Assembly (NCBI RefSeq): GCF_004364585.1
Contig: NZ_SOAN01000002.1
Span: 284,530-348,529, forward strand
Direction: 5' to 3'
Origin: Nesterenkonia aurantiaca
GTDB lineage: Bacteria; Actinomycetota; Actinomycetes; Actinomycetales; Micrococcaceae
DNA length: 64,000 bases
Shown piece after piece: positions 1 through 8,286 of the stretch. The position numbers were made by a program, and so were the translations under genes. The notes beneath the pieces are model-generated. The model was not told the DNA's origin. It did no database searches and was given only the letters and a program-made list of their open reading frames with translations. The stretch's first letter is position 1; each line of letters starts with the position of its first letter.

Positions 1-933
1 CTGAAGCCCGCTGCGTTGACGCCGCTGACCGCGCAGTATTTCGCTCAGATCATGCTTGATGCAGGACTTCCCGATGGCGTGCTCAACGTCGTCTCGACCA
101 ATAATGCCTCAGCAATCTCCGAACCGATCATGCGGGACCCCCGGCTGCGCAAGGTCTCCTTCACCGGCTCCACGCCGGTGGGCAAGCACCTGATGAAGCT
201 GGCTGCCGAGAACGTGCTGAGAACTTCCATGGAGCTCGGCGGCAACGGACCGCTGATCGTCTTCGAGGATGCAGATCTGGACAAGGCCGTCGCAGGGGCG
301 ATGGCGGCGAAGATGCGCAATATGGGTGAGGCCTGCACGGCGGCGAACCGCCTGCTGGTCCATGAATCGGTGGCTGATGAGTTCGTCGCCCGGCTCGCTG
401 AGAAGATGTCTGTGCTGACGCTGGGTTCCGGGCTCGAGGACGGTGTCGATGTCGGGCCGCTGATCGATGCCAGGGCTTGCGAATCGATGGAATCGCTCGT
501 GGCCGATGCTGTTGGCGGCGGTGCGCAGGTGGTCACCGGTGGCAGGCGCGCAGAAGGCGCCGGGTACTTCTTCGAACCGACGGTGCTGCGTGACGTCGCC
601 TCGGATGCCCGGGTGCTCCGGGAAGAGATCTTTGGTCCAGTCGCCCCGGTAATCACATTCCGCGATGAAGCCGAAGCGGTGGCTCTGGCCAACAGCACCG
701 AGTACGGCCTGGCCTCTTACGTATTCACCGAGAACATCTCGCGTGGCCTGCGCATCGGAGACCGCGTCGAGTTCGGCCTGATGGGGCTCAACGTGGGCGT
801 GATCTCCAACGCAGCCGCCCCCTTCGGCGGTGTGAAACAGTCCGGACTGGGCCGCGAGGGAGGAGCGGAAGGCATCGCGGAGTACACCAGCACCCAGTAC
901 ATCGGGGTGGAGAATCCCTGGGGCACTCTCTGA
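1..933 (+). CDS. NAD(P)-dependent aldehyde dehydrogenase, C-terminal part (succinate-semialdehyde dehydrogenase-like)
   Basis: The frame is open from the first base, so the N-terminus lies outside the window; about 310 residues are visible of a family usually 450-490 long. The aldehyde dehydrogenase hallmarks are present: the MELGGNGP loop with its glutamate, and NMGEACTAANR with the catalytic cysteine, then the EEIFGPV and PFGGVKQSGLGREGG blocks near the end. It oxidises an aldehyde to the acid with NAD(P)+ in the cytoplasm. The closest look is to GabD/succinate-semialdehyde dehydrogenases, but the substrate cannot be fixed from this part. A second GabD-like gene lies at 10619-11995. The gene is followed by a hairpin at 977-1004. 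Confidence 0.85.
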   Translation: MKPAALTPLTAQYFAQIMLDAGLPDGVLNVVSTNNASAISEPIMRDPRLRKVSFTGSTPVGKHLMKLAAENVLRTSMELGGNGPLIVFEDADLDKAVAGAMAAKMRNMGEACTAANRLLVHESVADEFVARLAEKMSVLTLGSGLEDGVDVGPLIDARACESMESLVADAVGGGAQVVTGGRRAEGAGYFFEPTVLRDVASDARVLREEIFGPVAPVITFRDEAEAVALANSTEYGLASYVFTENISRGLRIGDRVEFGLMGLNVGVISNAAAPFGGVKQSGLGREGGAEGIAEYTSTQYIGVENPWGTL

Positions 934-976
934 AAGATGCGGGCGGTCTGGCAGCACCGCATCGGGGAAGCTCTGT

Positions 977-1004
977 ATCGGCGCCCATAGGTGCCGGCGC
1001 CGAT
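977..1004 (+). terminator. Hairpin after the aldehyde dehydrogenase gene
   Basis: A perfect 9-bp inverted repeat, ATCGGCGCC (977-985) and GGCGCCGAT (996-1004), with a 10-nt loop, sits 44 nt after the stop codon. There is no T-run, which is normal for GC-rich actinobacterial hairpin terminators. Function is inferred from position. Confidence 0.4.
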
Positions 1005-1070
1005 TAGCTCCGAAGCCTCGGCCGTAATCGTGCCAGCAGCACCTTTCTATACGTCTCCGAGATTCAGGCG

Positions 1071-1076
1071 TATCAA
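1071..1076 (+). promoter_or_regulatory. -10-like hexamer TATCAA, possibly leaderless
   Basis: TATCAA ends 6 nt before the ATG at 1083, so transcription would begin at or next to the start codon. No convincing Shine-Dalgarno sequence is present. ATACG (1049-1053) and CGTAT (1069-1073) form a short inverted repeat overlapping it that could be an operator. Confidence 0.35.
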
Positions 1077-1082
1077 TGAGGT

Positions 1083-3002
1083 ATGAAGGCACTCCTTGCG
1101 GGCCTCAGACGCTATCCGATGGTCCTGGCGACCCTTGCCGTCGGTTTGCTCGGCGGTGCCTTGGAGCTGAGTGCTCAGGGACCTGCGGCTCGCTGGCTGA
1201 TCTCCGGATTCGCCGTGGTCATCGCGCTGCTGCAGGTCCGTCGAATGGTCAAGGACCTGCGCGCCGGAACCTACGGCATCGACCTGCTCGCGGTCACCGC
1301 CATCGGCTCCACCGTAGCGGTGGGGGAGTATTGGGCCGCACTGGTGGTCTGCCTGATGCTCTCCGGCGGCGAGGCGCTCGAGGACTACGCCGCCGGCCGT
1401 GCCCGCCGGGAGCTGACCGGCCTGCTGGAGAACGCCCCGCACACCGCGCACCGGCTGGGCCCGGAGAGCGGCCCCGACAGCGGCCCCACAGATATCCCGG
1501 TGGAAGCGGTCCGCGTCGGTGACCGGCTGCTGGTGCGGCCCTTCGAGGTGGTGCCGGTGGACGGCGTGCTCACCTCTGCCGCCGCCACCTTCGATGAGTC
1601 CTCACTCACCGGGGAATCGCTGCCCGTGGAACGTGTCCGCGGCGAGGACCTGCTCTCCGGAGTCGTCAACGGCGGTGAAGCCATCGAGGTGCGCGCCACC
1701 GCCGGCGCCTCGGAGTCCCAGTACCAGCGGATCATCGCGCTGGTCCGAGAGGCCCAGGAATCCAAGGCCCCCTTCGTCCGGCTCGCCGACCGGGTCGCGG
1801 TGCCCTTCACCCTCGGCGCGCTGGGACTGGCCGCCGGGGCCTGGGCGCTCTCCGGGGACCCCGCACGCGCAGCCGAGGTGCTCGTCGTCGCGACGCCCTG
1901 CCCGCTGATCATCGCGGCGCCGGTGGCGTTCATGGCGGGCATGTCCCGTGCGGCCAGCAACGGGATCATCGTCAAGAGCAGCGGCACGCTGGAACAGCTG
2001 GCTCGGGTGAGGACCGCCGCCTTCGACAAGACCGGCACCCTGACCCACGGCAGGCCAGAGGTGACCCAGGTCCACGCGCTCGGCCTCGCCCCAGAGCTGA
2101 TGCTCGCGCTCGCCGCGGGAGTCGAGCAGTACTCCTCGCATCCACTGGCCGCCGCCGTGGTCGCCGCCGCCCGCGCCGGCGGAGCAGGCGTGCCGCCCGC
2201 GGAGGAGGTCACCGAAGTCCCGGCCAACGGGGTGCGTGGGACGGTGGAGGGTCGCGTCGTGCTGGTCGGCAGCGTCCGGTTCATCGCCCGGGAGACCGGC
2301 TCGACCCCGGACACCCCGCCGGTGGGGCACAGCGGGGTCCACGTGGCCGTGGACGGCCGCTACGCGGGCTATATCGCCCTGGCCGACGAGCTGCGCCTGG
2401 AGACCCGGGCCACGATGTCCTCGCTGCACCGGGCGGGGGTGAACACCACGATGATGCTCACCGGCGACGGAGAGCACGTGGCCCGCCATATTGCGCAGCA
2501 GGCCGGCATCGACGACGTGCGCGCCGACCTGCTGCCCGAGGACAAGGTCACCGCGGTGCAGGCCGCGCAGCCGCGGCCCGTGATGATGGTGGGCGACGGG
2601 GTCAACGATGCGCCGGTGCTTGCGGTCGCCGACGTCGGGGTGGCGATGGGGGCGCGCGGCTCCAGCGCCGCCAGCGAGTCCGCCGACGTCGTCATCACGG
2701 TCGATGACCTCGGCCGCAGTGCACGCGCGGTGCACATCGGTCGGCGCACCATGCGGGTCGCCTGGCAGGCGATCTGGATCGGCGTGGGCATGTCCGTGGT
2801 GCTGATGCTCATCGCCGCGGCCGGCCTGCTCCCGGCCATCGTCGGTGCCTGGCTGCAGGAGGTGGTCGACCTCGCCTGCATCCTGTGGGCGCTGCTGGCG
2901 ATGCGCCCGAGCCGGTCGGAGCGGACCGAATCCACCCGGATGGCGCGGGAGCTGGCGGCCGCTGGCACGGCGCCGGGGGACCCCGCGGCGGCGCTGCGGT
3001 GA
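1083..3002 (+). CDS. Heavy-metal-translocating P1B-type ATPase with TPC metal motif
   Basis: A 639-residue membrane pump expected to export a transition metal using ATP. P-type landmarks: actuator loop SSLTGESLPVE, phosphorylation site DKTGTLT with Asp315, the SHPLA motif typical of P1B pumps, and the hinge GDGVNDAP. The intramembrane metal motif reads Thr271-Pro272-Cys273 instead of the CPC of copper and zinc/cadmium pumps. There is no N-terminal heavy-metal-binding domain; the protein opens directly into membrane helices (about residues 12-52 and 70-95), and two helices follow the hinge near the C-terminus. CPC-less pumps include Co, Ni and Fe exporters, so the metal is uncertain. No metal-sensor gene is adjacent. 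Confidence 0.93.
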   Translation: MKALLAGLRRYPMVLATLAVGLLGGALELSAQGPAARWLISGFAVVIALLQVRRMVKDLRAGTYGIDLLAVTAIGSTVAVGEYWAALVVCLMLSGGEALEDYAAGRARRELTGLLENAPHTAHRLGPESGPDSGPTDIPVEAVRVGDRLLVRPFEVVPVDGVLTSAAATFDESSLTGESLPVERVRGEDLLSGVVNGGEAIEVRATAGASESQYQRIIALVREAQESKAPFVRLADRVAVPFTLGALGLAAGAWALSGDPARAAEVLVVATPCPLIIAAPVAFMAGMSRAASNGIIVKSSGTLEQLARVRTAAFDKTGTLTHGRPEVTQVHALGLAPELMLALAAGVEQYSSHPLAAAVVAAARAGGAGVPPAEEVTEVPANGVRGTVEGRVVLVGSVRFIARETGSTPDTPPVGHSGVHVAVDGRYAGYIALADELRLETRATMSSLHRAGVNTTMMLTGDGEHVARHIAQQAGIDDVRADLLPEDKVTAVQAAQPRPVMMVGDGVNDAPVLAVADVGVAMGARGSSAASESADVVITVDDLGRSARAVHIGRRTMRVAWQAIWIGVGMSVVLMLIAAAGLLPAIVGAWLQEVVDLACILWALLAMRPSRSERTESTRMARELAAAGTAPGDPAAALR

Positions 3003-3020
3003 GCGGTGCCCGGGGCAGTG

Positions 3021-3418
3021 ATGACGCCGTTCGAAAGAATCTTTGAGAATCTGCGTGCCGCGAGGCGCTCACCGCCACCACCAGTCAGCTCCTCGGCGCC
3101 GGGGACGCCGAGGACGCCGAGGCCACCGTGGTCGACATCGTCACCCAGGGATCCGAGGTGCTGATCTTCATCGACATGTACACCGACGGCTCACGCCCCG
3201 CAGGAGACATCGTTGAGGACGTCTACGACCGGGTGCACAGCCTGGTCGCCGCCGAACAGCGAGACTCCACGACCTTGAAGATACGGATTCTCGGGATCAC
3301 CCGGGATCACCAGCGATCACCGAGCGCAGGCAGCCCGCTTGCGGCTCAGCGGAGCCCGTTCTCGCTGAGCCAGTCCTCCGCGATGCCCCGAATGTTCTCA
3401 CCGTCGGTGGCGCGCTGA
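3021..3418 (+). pseudogene. Possible frameshifted small hypothetical gene
   Basis: An ATG at 3021, 18 nt after the ATPase stop, opens a frame beginning MTPFERIFENLRAA that soon turns into low-complexity proline/serine sequence. Near 3062 a second frame takes over with plausible protein sequence (EALTATTSQLLGAG, then VVDIVTQGSEVLIFIDMY and VHSLVAAEQRDS). One missing base near 3060 would join them into a single protein of about 85 residues. The open frame runs to 3418 but its last 70 nt overlap the convergent opuBC-like gene and look non-coding. No family was recognised. It may be a real small gene with a sequencing error, a decayed gene, or chance. Confidence 0.35.
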
Positions 3419-4266
3419 TTCATGGTCATGAGGTCATCGGTGCTCAGCTCGGCCGAGACGGCGTCCAGCGCCTCTGCGACCTCTTCCGTGGCGGCCCCCT
3501 CCGAAAGGATCGGCAGAATGTTCTCCGCGGCGAAGAGCGACTGGTCATCTTCGAGGACCACGAGCTCGTTCTCCTCGACCTGGGGATCGGTGCTGAAGAG
3601 GTTGGCCACGTCGATCTGCCCGCTGGTGACCGCGGTCAGCGTCAGCGGTCCGCCCGCGTCGAGGACCTGGAAGTCCTGGAACTCGAGTCCGTAGACGTCC
3701 TGAAGCCCGACCACGCCGTTGTGCCGGTCGATCCACTCGGGCGGTCCGCCCAGGACGAGCTCCTCAGCGTGCGGCTCGAGGTCCGAGAAGGTCTCCAGCT
3801 CGTACTCCTCGGCGGTCTCCTGCGTGACCGCAAGGACGTTGCGGTTCTGCGCCTCGGCGGCGTCGAGGCCTGCCAGGCCGCGCTCCGGGAGCAGCTCCTG
3901 GAGCGCGGCGAGCACGTCCTCGGTCTCAGTGGCCTCGGACTCGGCGTCCAGGTGCATCATCAGCGCCCCGGCGTAGTCCGGGACCAGATCGATGGAGCCA
4001 TCCTGGACCGCCTCGATATAGACCTCCCGGCTGCCGATGTTGAAGTTCTCGGACACCTCGATCCCGGCGTCCTGCAGCGCGAGCGAGTAGATGTTCGCGA
4101 TCAGCTGGCTCTCCGGGAAGTCCGCCGAACCGATGGTGACGGCGCCCGGTTCGGAGGCGTCACCGCCAGCGGCGTCGTCGTTCTCCAGGGGATCTCCGCC
4201 ACAGGCGGAAAGGGTCAGCAGGCCGGCTGCTGCCACAGCGGCGGAGGTCAGGCTCAGTCGTCTCAA
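3346..4266 (-). CDS. Glycine betaine/choline-type ABC transporter substrate-binding lipoprotein (OpuBC/OsmF family)
   Basis: A 306-residue extracytoplasmic solute receptor. The N-terminus has a signal peptide with lipobox LSAC and lipidated Cys22. The mature part matches the OpuAC/OsmF fold: VTIGSADFPESQLIANIYS at its start, then the family-typical VDLVPDYAGAL-like segment (here IDLVPDYAGALMMHL). The gene starts with TTG at 4266, supported by AGGAG six nt upstream. It is the last gene of a four-gene operon, 115 nt downstream of the second permease. The ligand is likely betaine, choline, carnitine or a related compatible solute. The mature protein is acidic, as in salt-exposed secreted proteins. 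Confidence 0.9.
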   Translation of the reverse strand: MRRLSLTSAAVAAAGLLTLSACGGDPLENDDAAGGDASEPGAVTIGSADFPESQLIANIYSLALQDAGIEVSENFNIGSREVYIEAVQDGSIDLVPDYAGALMMHLDAESEATETEDVLAALQELLPERGLAGLDAAEAQNRNVLAVTQETAEEYELETFSDLEPHAEELVLGGPPEWIDRHNGVVGLQDVYGLEFQDFQVLDAGGPLTLTAVTSGQIDVANLFSTDPQVEENELVVLEDDQSLFAAENILPILSEGAATEEVAEALDAVSAELSTDDLMTMNQRATDGENIRGIAEDWLSENGLR

Positions 4267-4381
4267 GGGTTCTCCTGTGCGGGTGCGGATGTCGTTGTCT
4301 GGAGTGCTCTGGTGTGTGGGTGTGTGGATGCCTGGGTGTGTGGAAGCAACGGTGGGGAAGCCTCGGTGTCGGGGCTGGCCC

Positions 4382-5101
4382 TCAGGTCGCCGGCGCGGCG
4401 CCCGCGGTGACCTTTAGGCGCCGCTCGGAGCGGCGCAGCCCCGGAGAGATCGTCAGGCGCCCGGCGAGCAGGAACCCCAGCTCCAGGACGAGCGCGACGA
4501 CGGCGACGAGTGCGGCGCCGGCCGCCATCTGGCCGAAGTCGTTGTTCGCGCGCCCATCGATGATGTACCGGCCCAGCCCGTTGAGTGAGACATAGGCGGC
4601 CACGGTGGCGGTGGAGACGATCTGCAGCATGGCGCCGCGGACGCCCGAGATCATGAGCGGCAGCGCGCAGGGAAGCTGGACCCGGGTCAGGACCTGCATC
4701 GGGGTGTAGCCGAGCCCGGTGGCGGCGTCCACGGCGCTGCGGTCTGCGGTCTGGATCCCGGTGGAGGTCCCGGTGAGGATCGAGGGGATGGCCAGCAGCA
4801 CCAGGACCAGGATGGCCGGCGCGGTGAACACCAGCGAGCTGCTGAACAGCGGGGCGGCGAGCATCACCACGACGATCAGCAGACCCAGGGTCGGGAGCGC
4901 GCGCAGCGCATTCGCCATCCCCGCCACGACGGCCTCGCCGCGTCCGGTGTGCCCCACGTAGATCCCCAGCGGGACGGCGATCGCGAGCGCGAGGCCGAGT
5001 GCGATGAGCGAGTTGAGCAGGTGATATCCGATCCGGACCGGGATCCCGGTGCTCCCGCTCCAGTTCCCCGGATCCGCGAAGAATTCGATGAGTCCGCTCA
5101 T
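4382..5101 (-). CDS. Compatible-solute ABC transporter permease (OpuCD/OpuBD type)
   Basis: A 239-residue inner-membrane permease of the BinD-T family with five to six hydrophobic segments. The ATPase-contact loop is visible as AVDAATGLGYTPMQVLTRVQLPCALP. The ATG at 5101 overlaps the stop of the preceding permease in an ATGA junction, indicating translational coupling. A much longer open frame extends upstream but is only the alternative frame of the neighbouring permease. It should pair with the 5098-5859 permease to form the heterodimeric channel of the importer. Confidence 0.92.
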   Translation of the reverse strand: MSGLIEFFADPGNWSGSTGIPVRIGYHLLNSLIALGLALAIAVPLGIYVGHTGRGEAVVAGMANALRALPTLGLLIVVVMLAAPLFSSSLVFTAPAILVLVLLAIPSILTGTSTGIQTADRSAVDAATGLGYTPMQVLTRVQLPCALPLMISGVRGAMLQIVSTATVAAYVSLNGLGRYIIDGRANNDFGQMAAGAALVAVVALVLELGFLLAGRLTISPGLRRSERRLKVTAGAAPAT

Positions 5102-5859
5102 GACAGGACCCCCTTGCCGGATCCCTCGGAGGGTGATGGCCGGCTCGGGCCTGTGGTGGCGCCCGCGCTGGCGGGCCGGGTCTTGGTGGCGCTGGCGGAC
5201 CGGGCCGTGACGGACCGGGCTGCGGCTGGCCGCCAGGGGGTCAGCATCCGGGAGAGCCCGAGGATGAGCAGGTCCAGGACCACGGCGATCAGCAGGCACA
5301 GGATGATGCCGGTGACGATCGGGGTCATCAGGCCCAGCGAGTAGCCCTGGGTGAAGAGCGAGCCGAGCTGCTGGACGCCGATGATCGCGGCCATGGTGAC
5401 GATGCTGATGTTCGAGACCACGGCCACCCACAGCCCGGCCAGGATCACCGGCACCGCGACCGGAAGCTGCACCCGGGTGAAGCGTTGGAAGGCGCGATAC
5501 CCCATCGCCTCAGCGGCCTCCACCGTCTCGCGGGGCACTGCGGCGAGGCCGTCGGCGACCACCCGGACCATCAGGGCCAGGGTGTAGATGGTCAGCGCGA
5601 TGACCACGTTGATCGGGTCCAGGATCTGGGTGCCGATCACTCCGGGCAGCAGGACGAAGAAGGCCAGGGAGGGGATGGTGTAGAACAGCCCCGAGGTGCC
5701 GACGATCAGCCCGTAGAGTCGCGGAACCTGGTGGGCCCACCAGCCCAGCGGCAGTGCCAGGGCCAGTCCCACCACGGTGGGGATCAGCGTGAGCCAGAGG
5801 TGCGCGAGCGTCAGCTCCAGGATCCAGGAGAGGTTGGAGCTGAGCCAGGTCAGGTTCAC
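5098..5859 (-). CDS. Compatible-solute ABC transporter permease (OpuCB/OpuBB type) with extended C-terminal tail
   Basis: A 253-residue permease with the same BinD-T fold; its EAA-like coupling loop reads AAEAMGYRAFQRFTRVQLPVAVP. It starts with GTG at 5859 in a GTGA overlap with the ATPase stop. After the last membrane segment there is an unusual tail of about 45 residues rich in Ala, Ser, Thr, Pro and Arg that is not part of the transport fold. The tail may be a real extension or a sign that the original stop was lost. It acts with the 4382-5101 permease and the CBS-containing ATPase. Confidence 0.9.
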   Translation of the reverse strand: MNLTWLSSNLSWILELTLAHLWLTLIPTVVGLALALPLGWWAHQVPRLYGLIVGTSGLFYTIPSLAFFVLLPGVIGTQILDPINVVIALTIYTLALMVRVVADGLAAVPRETVEAAEAMGYRAFQRFTRVQLPVAVPVILAGLWVAVVSNISIVTMAAIIGVQQLGSLFTQGYSLGLMTPIVTGIILCLLIAVVLDLLILGLSRMLTPWRPAAARSVTARSASATKTRPASAGATTGPSRPSPSEGSGKGVLS

Positions 5860-6971
5860 GACGCGGCCCGGGTGGCGGCTGCGGCACCCTTGGCGCGGCG
5901 GATGGCTGCGACTACGTCGTCGGTGCTGACCACCCCGAGCAGGGCGCCCTCGGCGTCGGTGACGATCCCGTCCCCGTTGGGGCTTGAGAGGGCGGCGTCG
6001 AGGAAATCGCGCAGCGGTGCGCCGAGCGAGGCGGTGGAACCGGCGTGGTTGATGGCGGAGTCCTGCAGTGCGGCGCCCACCTGGTCACGGTGCGCCCAGC
6101 CGATGGGACGACGCTGGGCGTCGACGGCGACGAGCCACCCGTCCGGGCGGAAGCGCAGCGCCTCGGCAGCTTCGCCGAGCACCGCAGACGCCGTCTGCAG
6201 GATCGGGGTGTGTTCATCTGCCCCGGTGAAGCCGAGCGAACGGTACCCGCGTGAGCGGCCCACGAAGTTCGCGACGAAGGCGTCGGCCGGATCCCGGAGC
6301 AGCACCTCCGGTGACGCGACCTGGGCGAGGTGACCGCCCTGGCGCAGCACCGCGATCTGATCGCCGAGGATGAGCGCCTCATCGATGTCGTGGGTGACCA
6401 GGACGATGGTCTTGCCGATGCGCTCCTGGAGCCGGAGGAACTCCTGCTGCAGCTGGGCCCGGACGATCGGGTCCACCGCGCTGAAGGGTTCATCCATCAA
6501 CAGGAACGGCGGGTCGGTGGCCAGGGCCCGGGCCACTCCCACGCGCTGCTGCTGGCCGCCGGAGAGCTGCCAGGGATACCTCTGCGCCAGCGACTCATCC
6601 AGTCCCACCAGCTCAAGCAGCTCCATGGCCCGTTCTCGTGCCGGGGACTTCTTGGTCCCGAGCAGCCGGGGGAGTGCACCGACGTTGTCGACCACGGTGC
6701 GGTGCGGGAAGAGCCCGGCGTTCTGGATGACGTAGCCGATCCGACGGCGCAGCTCGACCTTGTCGATGCCGGAGGTGTCTTCGCCGTCCATGGTGATGCT
6801 GCCCGAGGTGGGATCGATCAACCGGTTGATCATCCGCATCGAGGTGGTCTTCCCGCAGCCGCTGGGCCCGACCAGCACGGTGATCTCGCCCTGCGGAGCC
6901 TCGAGGCTCAGGCTGTCGACGGCCACGGTGCCGTCCGGGTAGGTTTTCGACACCTGGTCGAAGACGATCAT
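5856..6971 (-). CDS. Compatible-solute ABC transporter ATP-binding protein with C-terminal CBS region (OpuCA type)
   Basis: A 371-residue ATPase. Walker A GPSGCGKT (35-42), signature LSGGQ (136-140), Walker B LLMDEP (157-162) and the H-loop histidine (VTHD) are intact. Residues after about 255 form a CBS-like regulatory region; in OpuA/OpuC relatives such domains sense ionic strength. The ATG at 6971 is chosen over an upstream alternative because AAGGAG lies 7 nt before it and YPDGT-type ABC sequence begins immediately. It is the first gene of the operon opuCA-opuCB-opuCD-opuBC, so its upstream region (6972-7098) should carry the promoter. Confidence 0.93.
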   Translation of the reverse strand: MIVFDQVSKTYPDGTVAVDSLSLEAPQGEITVLVGPSGCGKTTSMRMINRLIDPTSGSITMDGEDTSGIDKVELRRRIGYVIQNAGLFPHRTVVDNVGALPRLLGTKKSPARERAMELLELVGLDESLAQRYPWQLSGGQQQRVGVARALATDPPFLLMDEPFSAVDPIVRAQLQQEFLRLQERIGKTIVLVTHDIDEALILGDQIAVLRQGGHLAQVASPEVLLRDPADAFVANFVGRSRGYRSLGFTGADEHTPILQTASAVLGEAAEALRFRPDGWLVAVDAQRRPIGWAHRDQVGAALQDSAINHAGSTASLGAPLRDFLDAALSSPNGDGIVTDAEGALLGVVSTDDVVAAIRRAKGAAAATRAAS

Positions 6972-7098
6972 CCGGGTTCTCCTTGTCTCCTCCGAGCCCA
7001 TGGGACACCGGACGATCGTTCCTGACCTGCGATGAGACACCCCTGGGTTCCGGGGTGGGGGCCTCGCTCAGCGGTCGCAGCGTCGAGGCGAGGTGGGC

Positions 7099-8286
7099 TC
7101 AGGAGCCGTAGCGATTGGTCAGCAGCACGCCGCCGCCGTCGACGCCCTTGGCGCCCTGCACGAAGTCCAGGCCGGCGTCGGCCACTCGGGACTCCTCGGG
7201 ACGGTAGGCGCTGACCTCGCCCATCACCCAGGCGGTCTGGCCCGAGGCGGTGAGGTGAGCCACGGCGTCCTCGGCCCTCTCGGCGGAGACCACCGCGACC
7301 ATGCCCACACCGAGGTTCAGCGTGCGCTCCAGATCGGCCTGTGGGACCGAGCCCAGCCGGGCGATCAGCGAGAACACCGCGGGCCAGGACCAGGTCGAAC
7401 GGTCCACGGTGGCCATCAGCCCCGCGGGCAGCACGCGCGCCAGGTTGGCCGCGAGGCCACCGCCGGTGACGTGGCTGAACCCGCGCACCGGAGCCTCGGG
7501 GGAGATCTCACCCTCGGTCGGGTCGCCGTTGAGCGCGGTGACCAGGTCCAGGCAGGGCGTGGTGTAGAGCCGGGTGGGTTCCAGCAGCTCCTGGCCCAGC
7601 GTGCGGCCGAACTCCTCGACCTCGCGCTCGTAGCCCCAGCCTGCGGAGGAGACCACGCGGCGGACCAGCGAGTAGCCGTTGGAGTGGATGCCGGAGGAGG
7701 CCATGCCGATGATCACGTCTCCGGCGCGGACCCGCTCCGGGCCCAGCACGGCGGAGGCGTCCACGACGCCGGTGGCCGCGCCCGCGACGTCGTACTCATC
7801 TTCGGCCAGCAGTCCGGGGTGCTCGGCGGTCTCCCCGCCGATCAGCGCGGTGCCGGTCTCGGCGGCGGCCTTGGCGATCCCGGAGACCACCGCGGCGATC
7901 CGGGCGGGCTCCACCTTGCCGGTGGCGATGTAGTCGGTCATGAACAGCGGCTTCGCGCCCATCACCACGATGTCATCGACCACCATGCCGACCAGGTCGA
8001 AGCCGATGGTGTCGTGGATGTCCATCGCCTGGGCGATGGCCACCTTGGTGCCGACCCCGTCGGTGGAGGTGGCCAGCAGCGGCCGGGGCAGCCGCTTGAG
8101 CTCGGAGGCGTCGTAGAGCCCGGCGAAGCCGCCCACACCGCCGAGCACCGCCGGGGTGTGAGTGGCCTCGATATGGGCCTTCATCAGCTCCACGGCGCGG
8201 TCACCGGCCTCGACGTCGACTCCGGCGGAGGCATAGGTGATCGGAGCGCCGGAGCTGGTCTCGGCGCTGGTGTTCTCAGAAGTCAC
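7099..8286 (-). CDS. purM: Phosphoribosylformylglycinamidine cyclo-ligase
   Basis: Catalyses the ATP-dependent ring closure of FGAM to AIR, the fifth step of purine synthesis, in the cytoplasm. The 395-residue protein begins with a GTG at 8286 overlapping the purF stop in a GTGA junction. Recognisable PurM sequence includes ITYASAGVDVEAGD, the STDGVGTKVAIA nucleotide loop, DLVGMVVDDIVVMGAKPLF, ALIGGETAEHPG and FSHVTGGGLAANL. The N-terminal 15 residues before ITYA are rich in Ser and Thr and not conserved. Coupled to purF as in other actinomycetes. Confidence 0.96.
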   Translation of the reverse strand: MTSENTSAETSSGAPITYASAGVDVEAGDRAVELMKAHIEATHTPAVLGGVGGFAGLYDASELKRLPRPLLATSTDGVGTKVAIAQAMDIHDTIGFDLVGMVVDDIVVMGAKPLFMTDYIATGKVEPARIAAVVSGIAKAAAETGTALIGGETAEHPGLLAEDEYDVAGAATGVVDASAVLGPERVRAGDVIIGMASSGIHSNGYSLVRRVVSSAGWGYEREVEEFGRTLGQELLEPTRLYTTPCLDLVTALNGDPTEGEISPEAPVRGFSHVTGGGLAANLARVLPAGLMATVDRSTWSWPAVFSLIARLGSVPQADLERTLNLGVGMVAVVSAERAEDAVAHLTASGQTAWVMGEVSAYRPEESRVADAGLDFVQGAKGVDGGGVLLTNRYGS

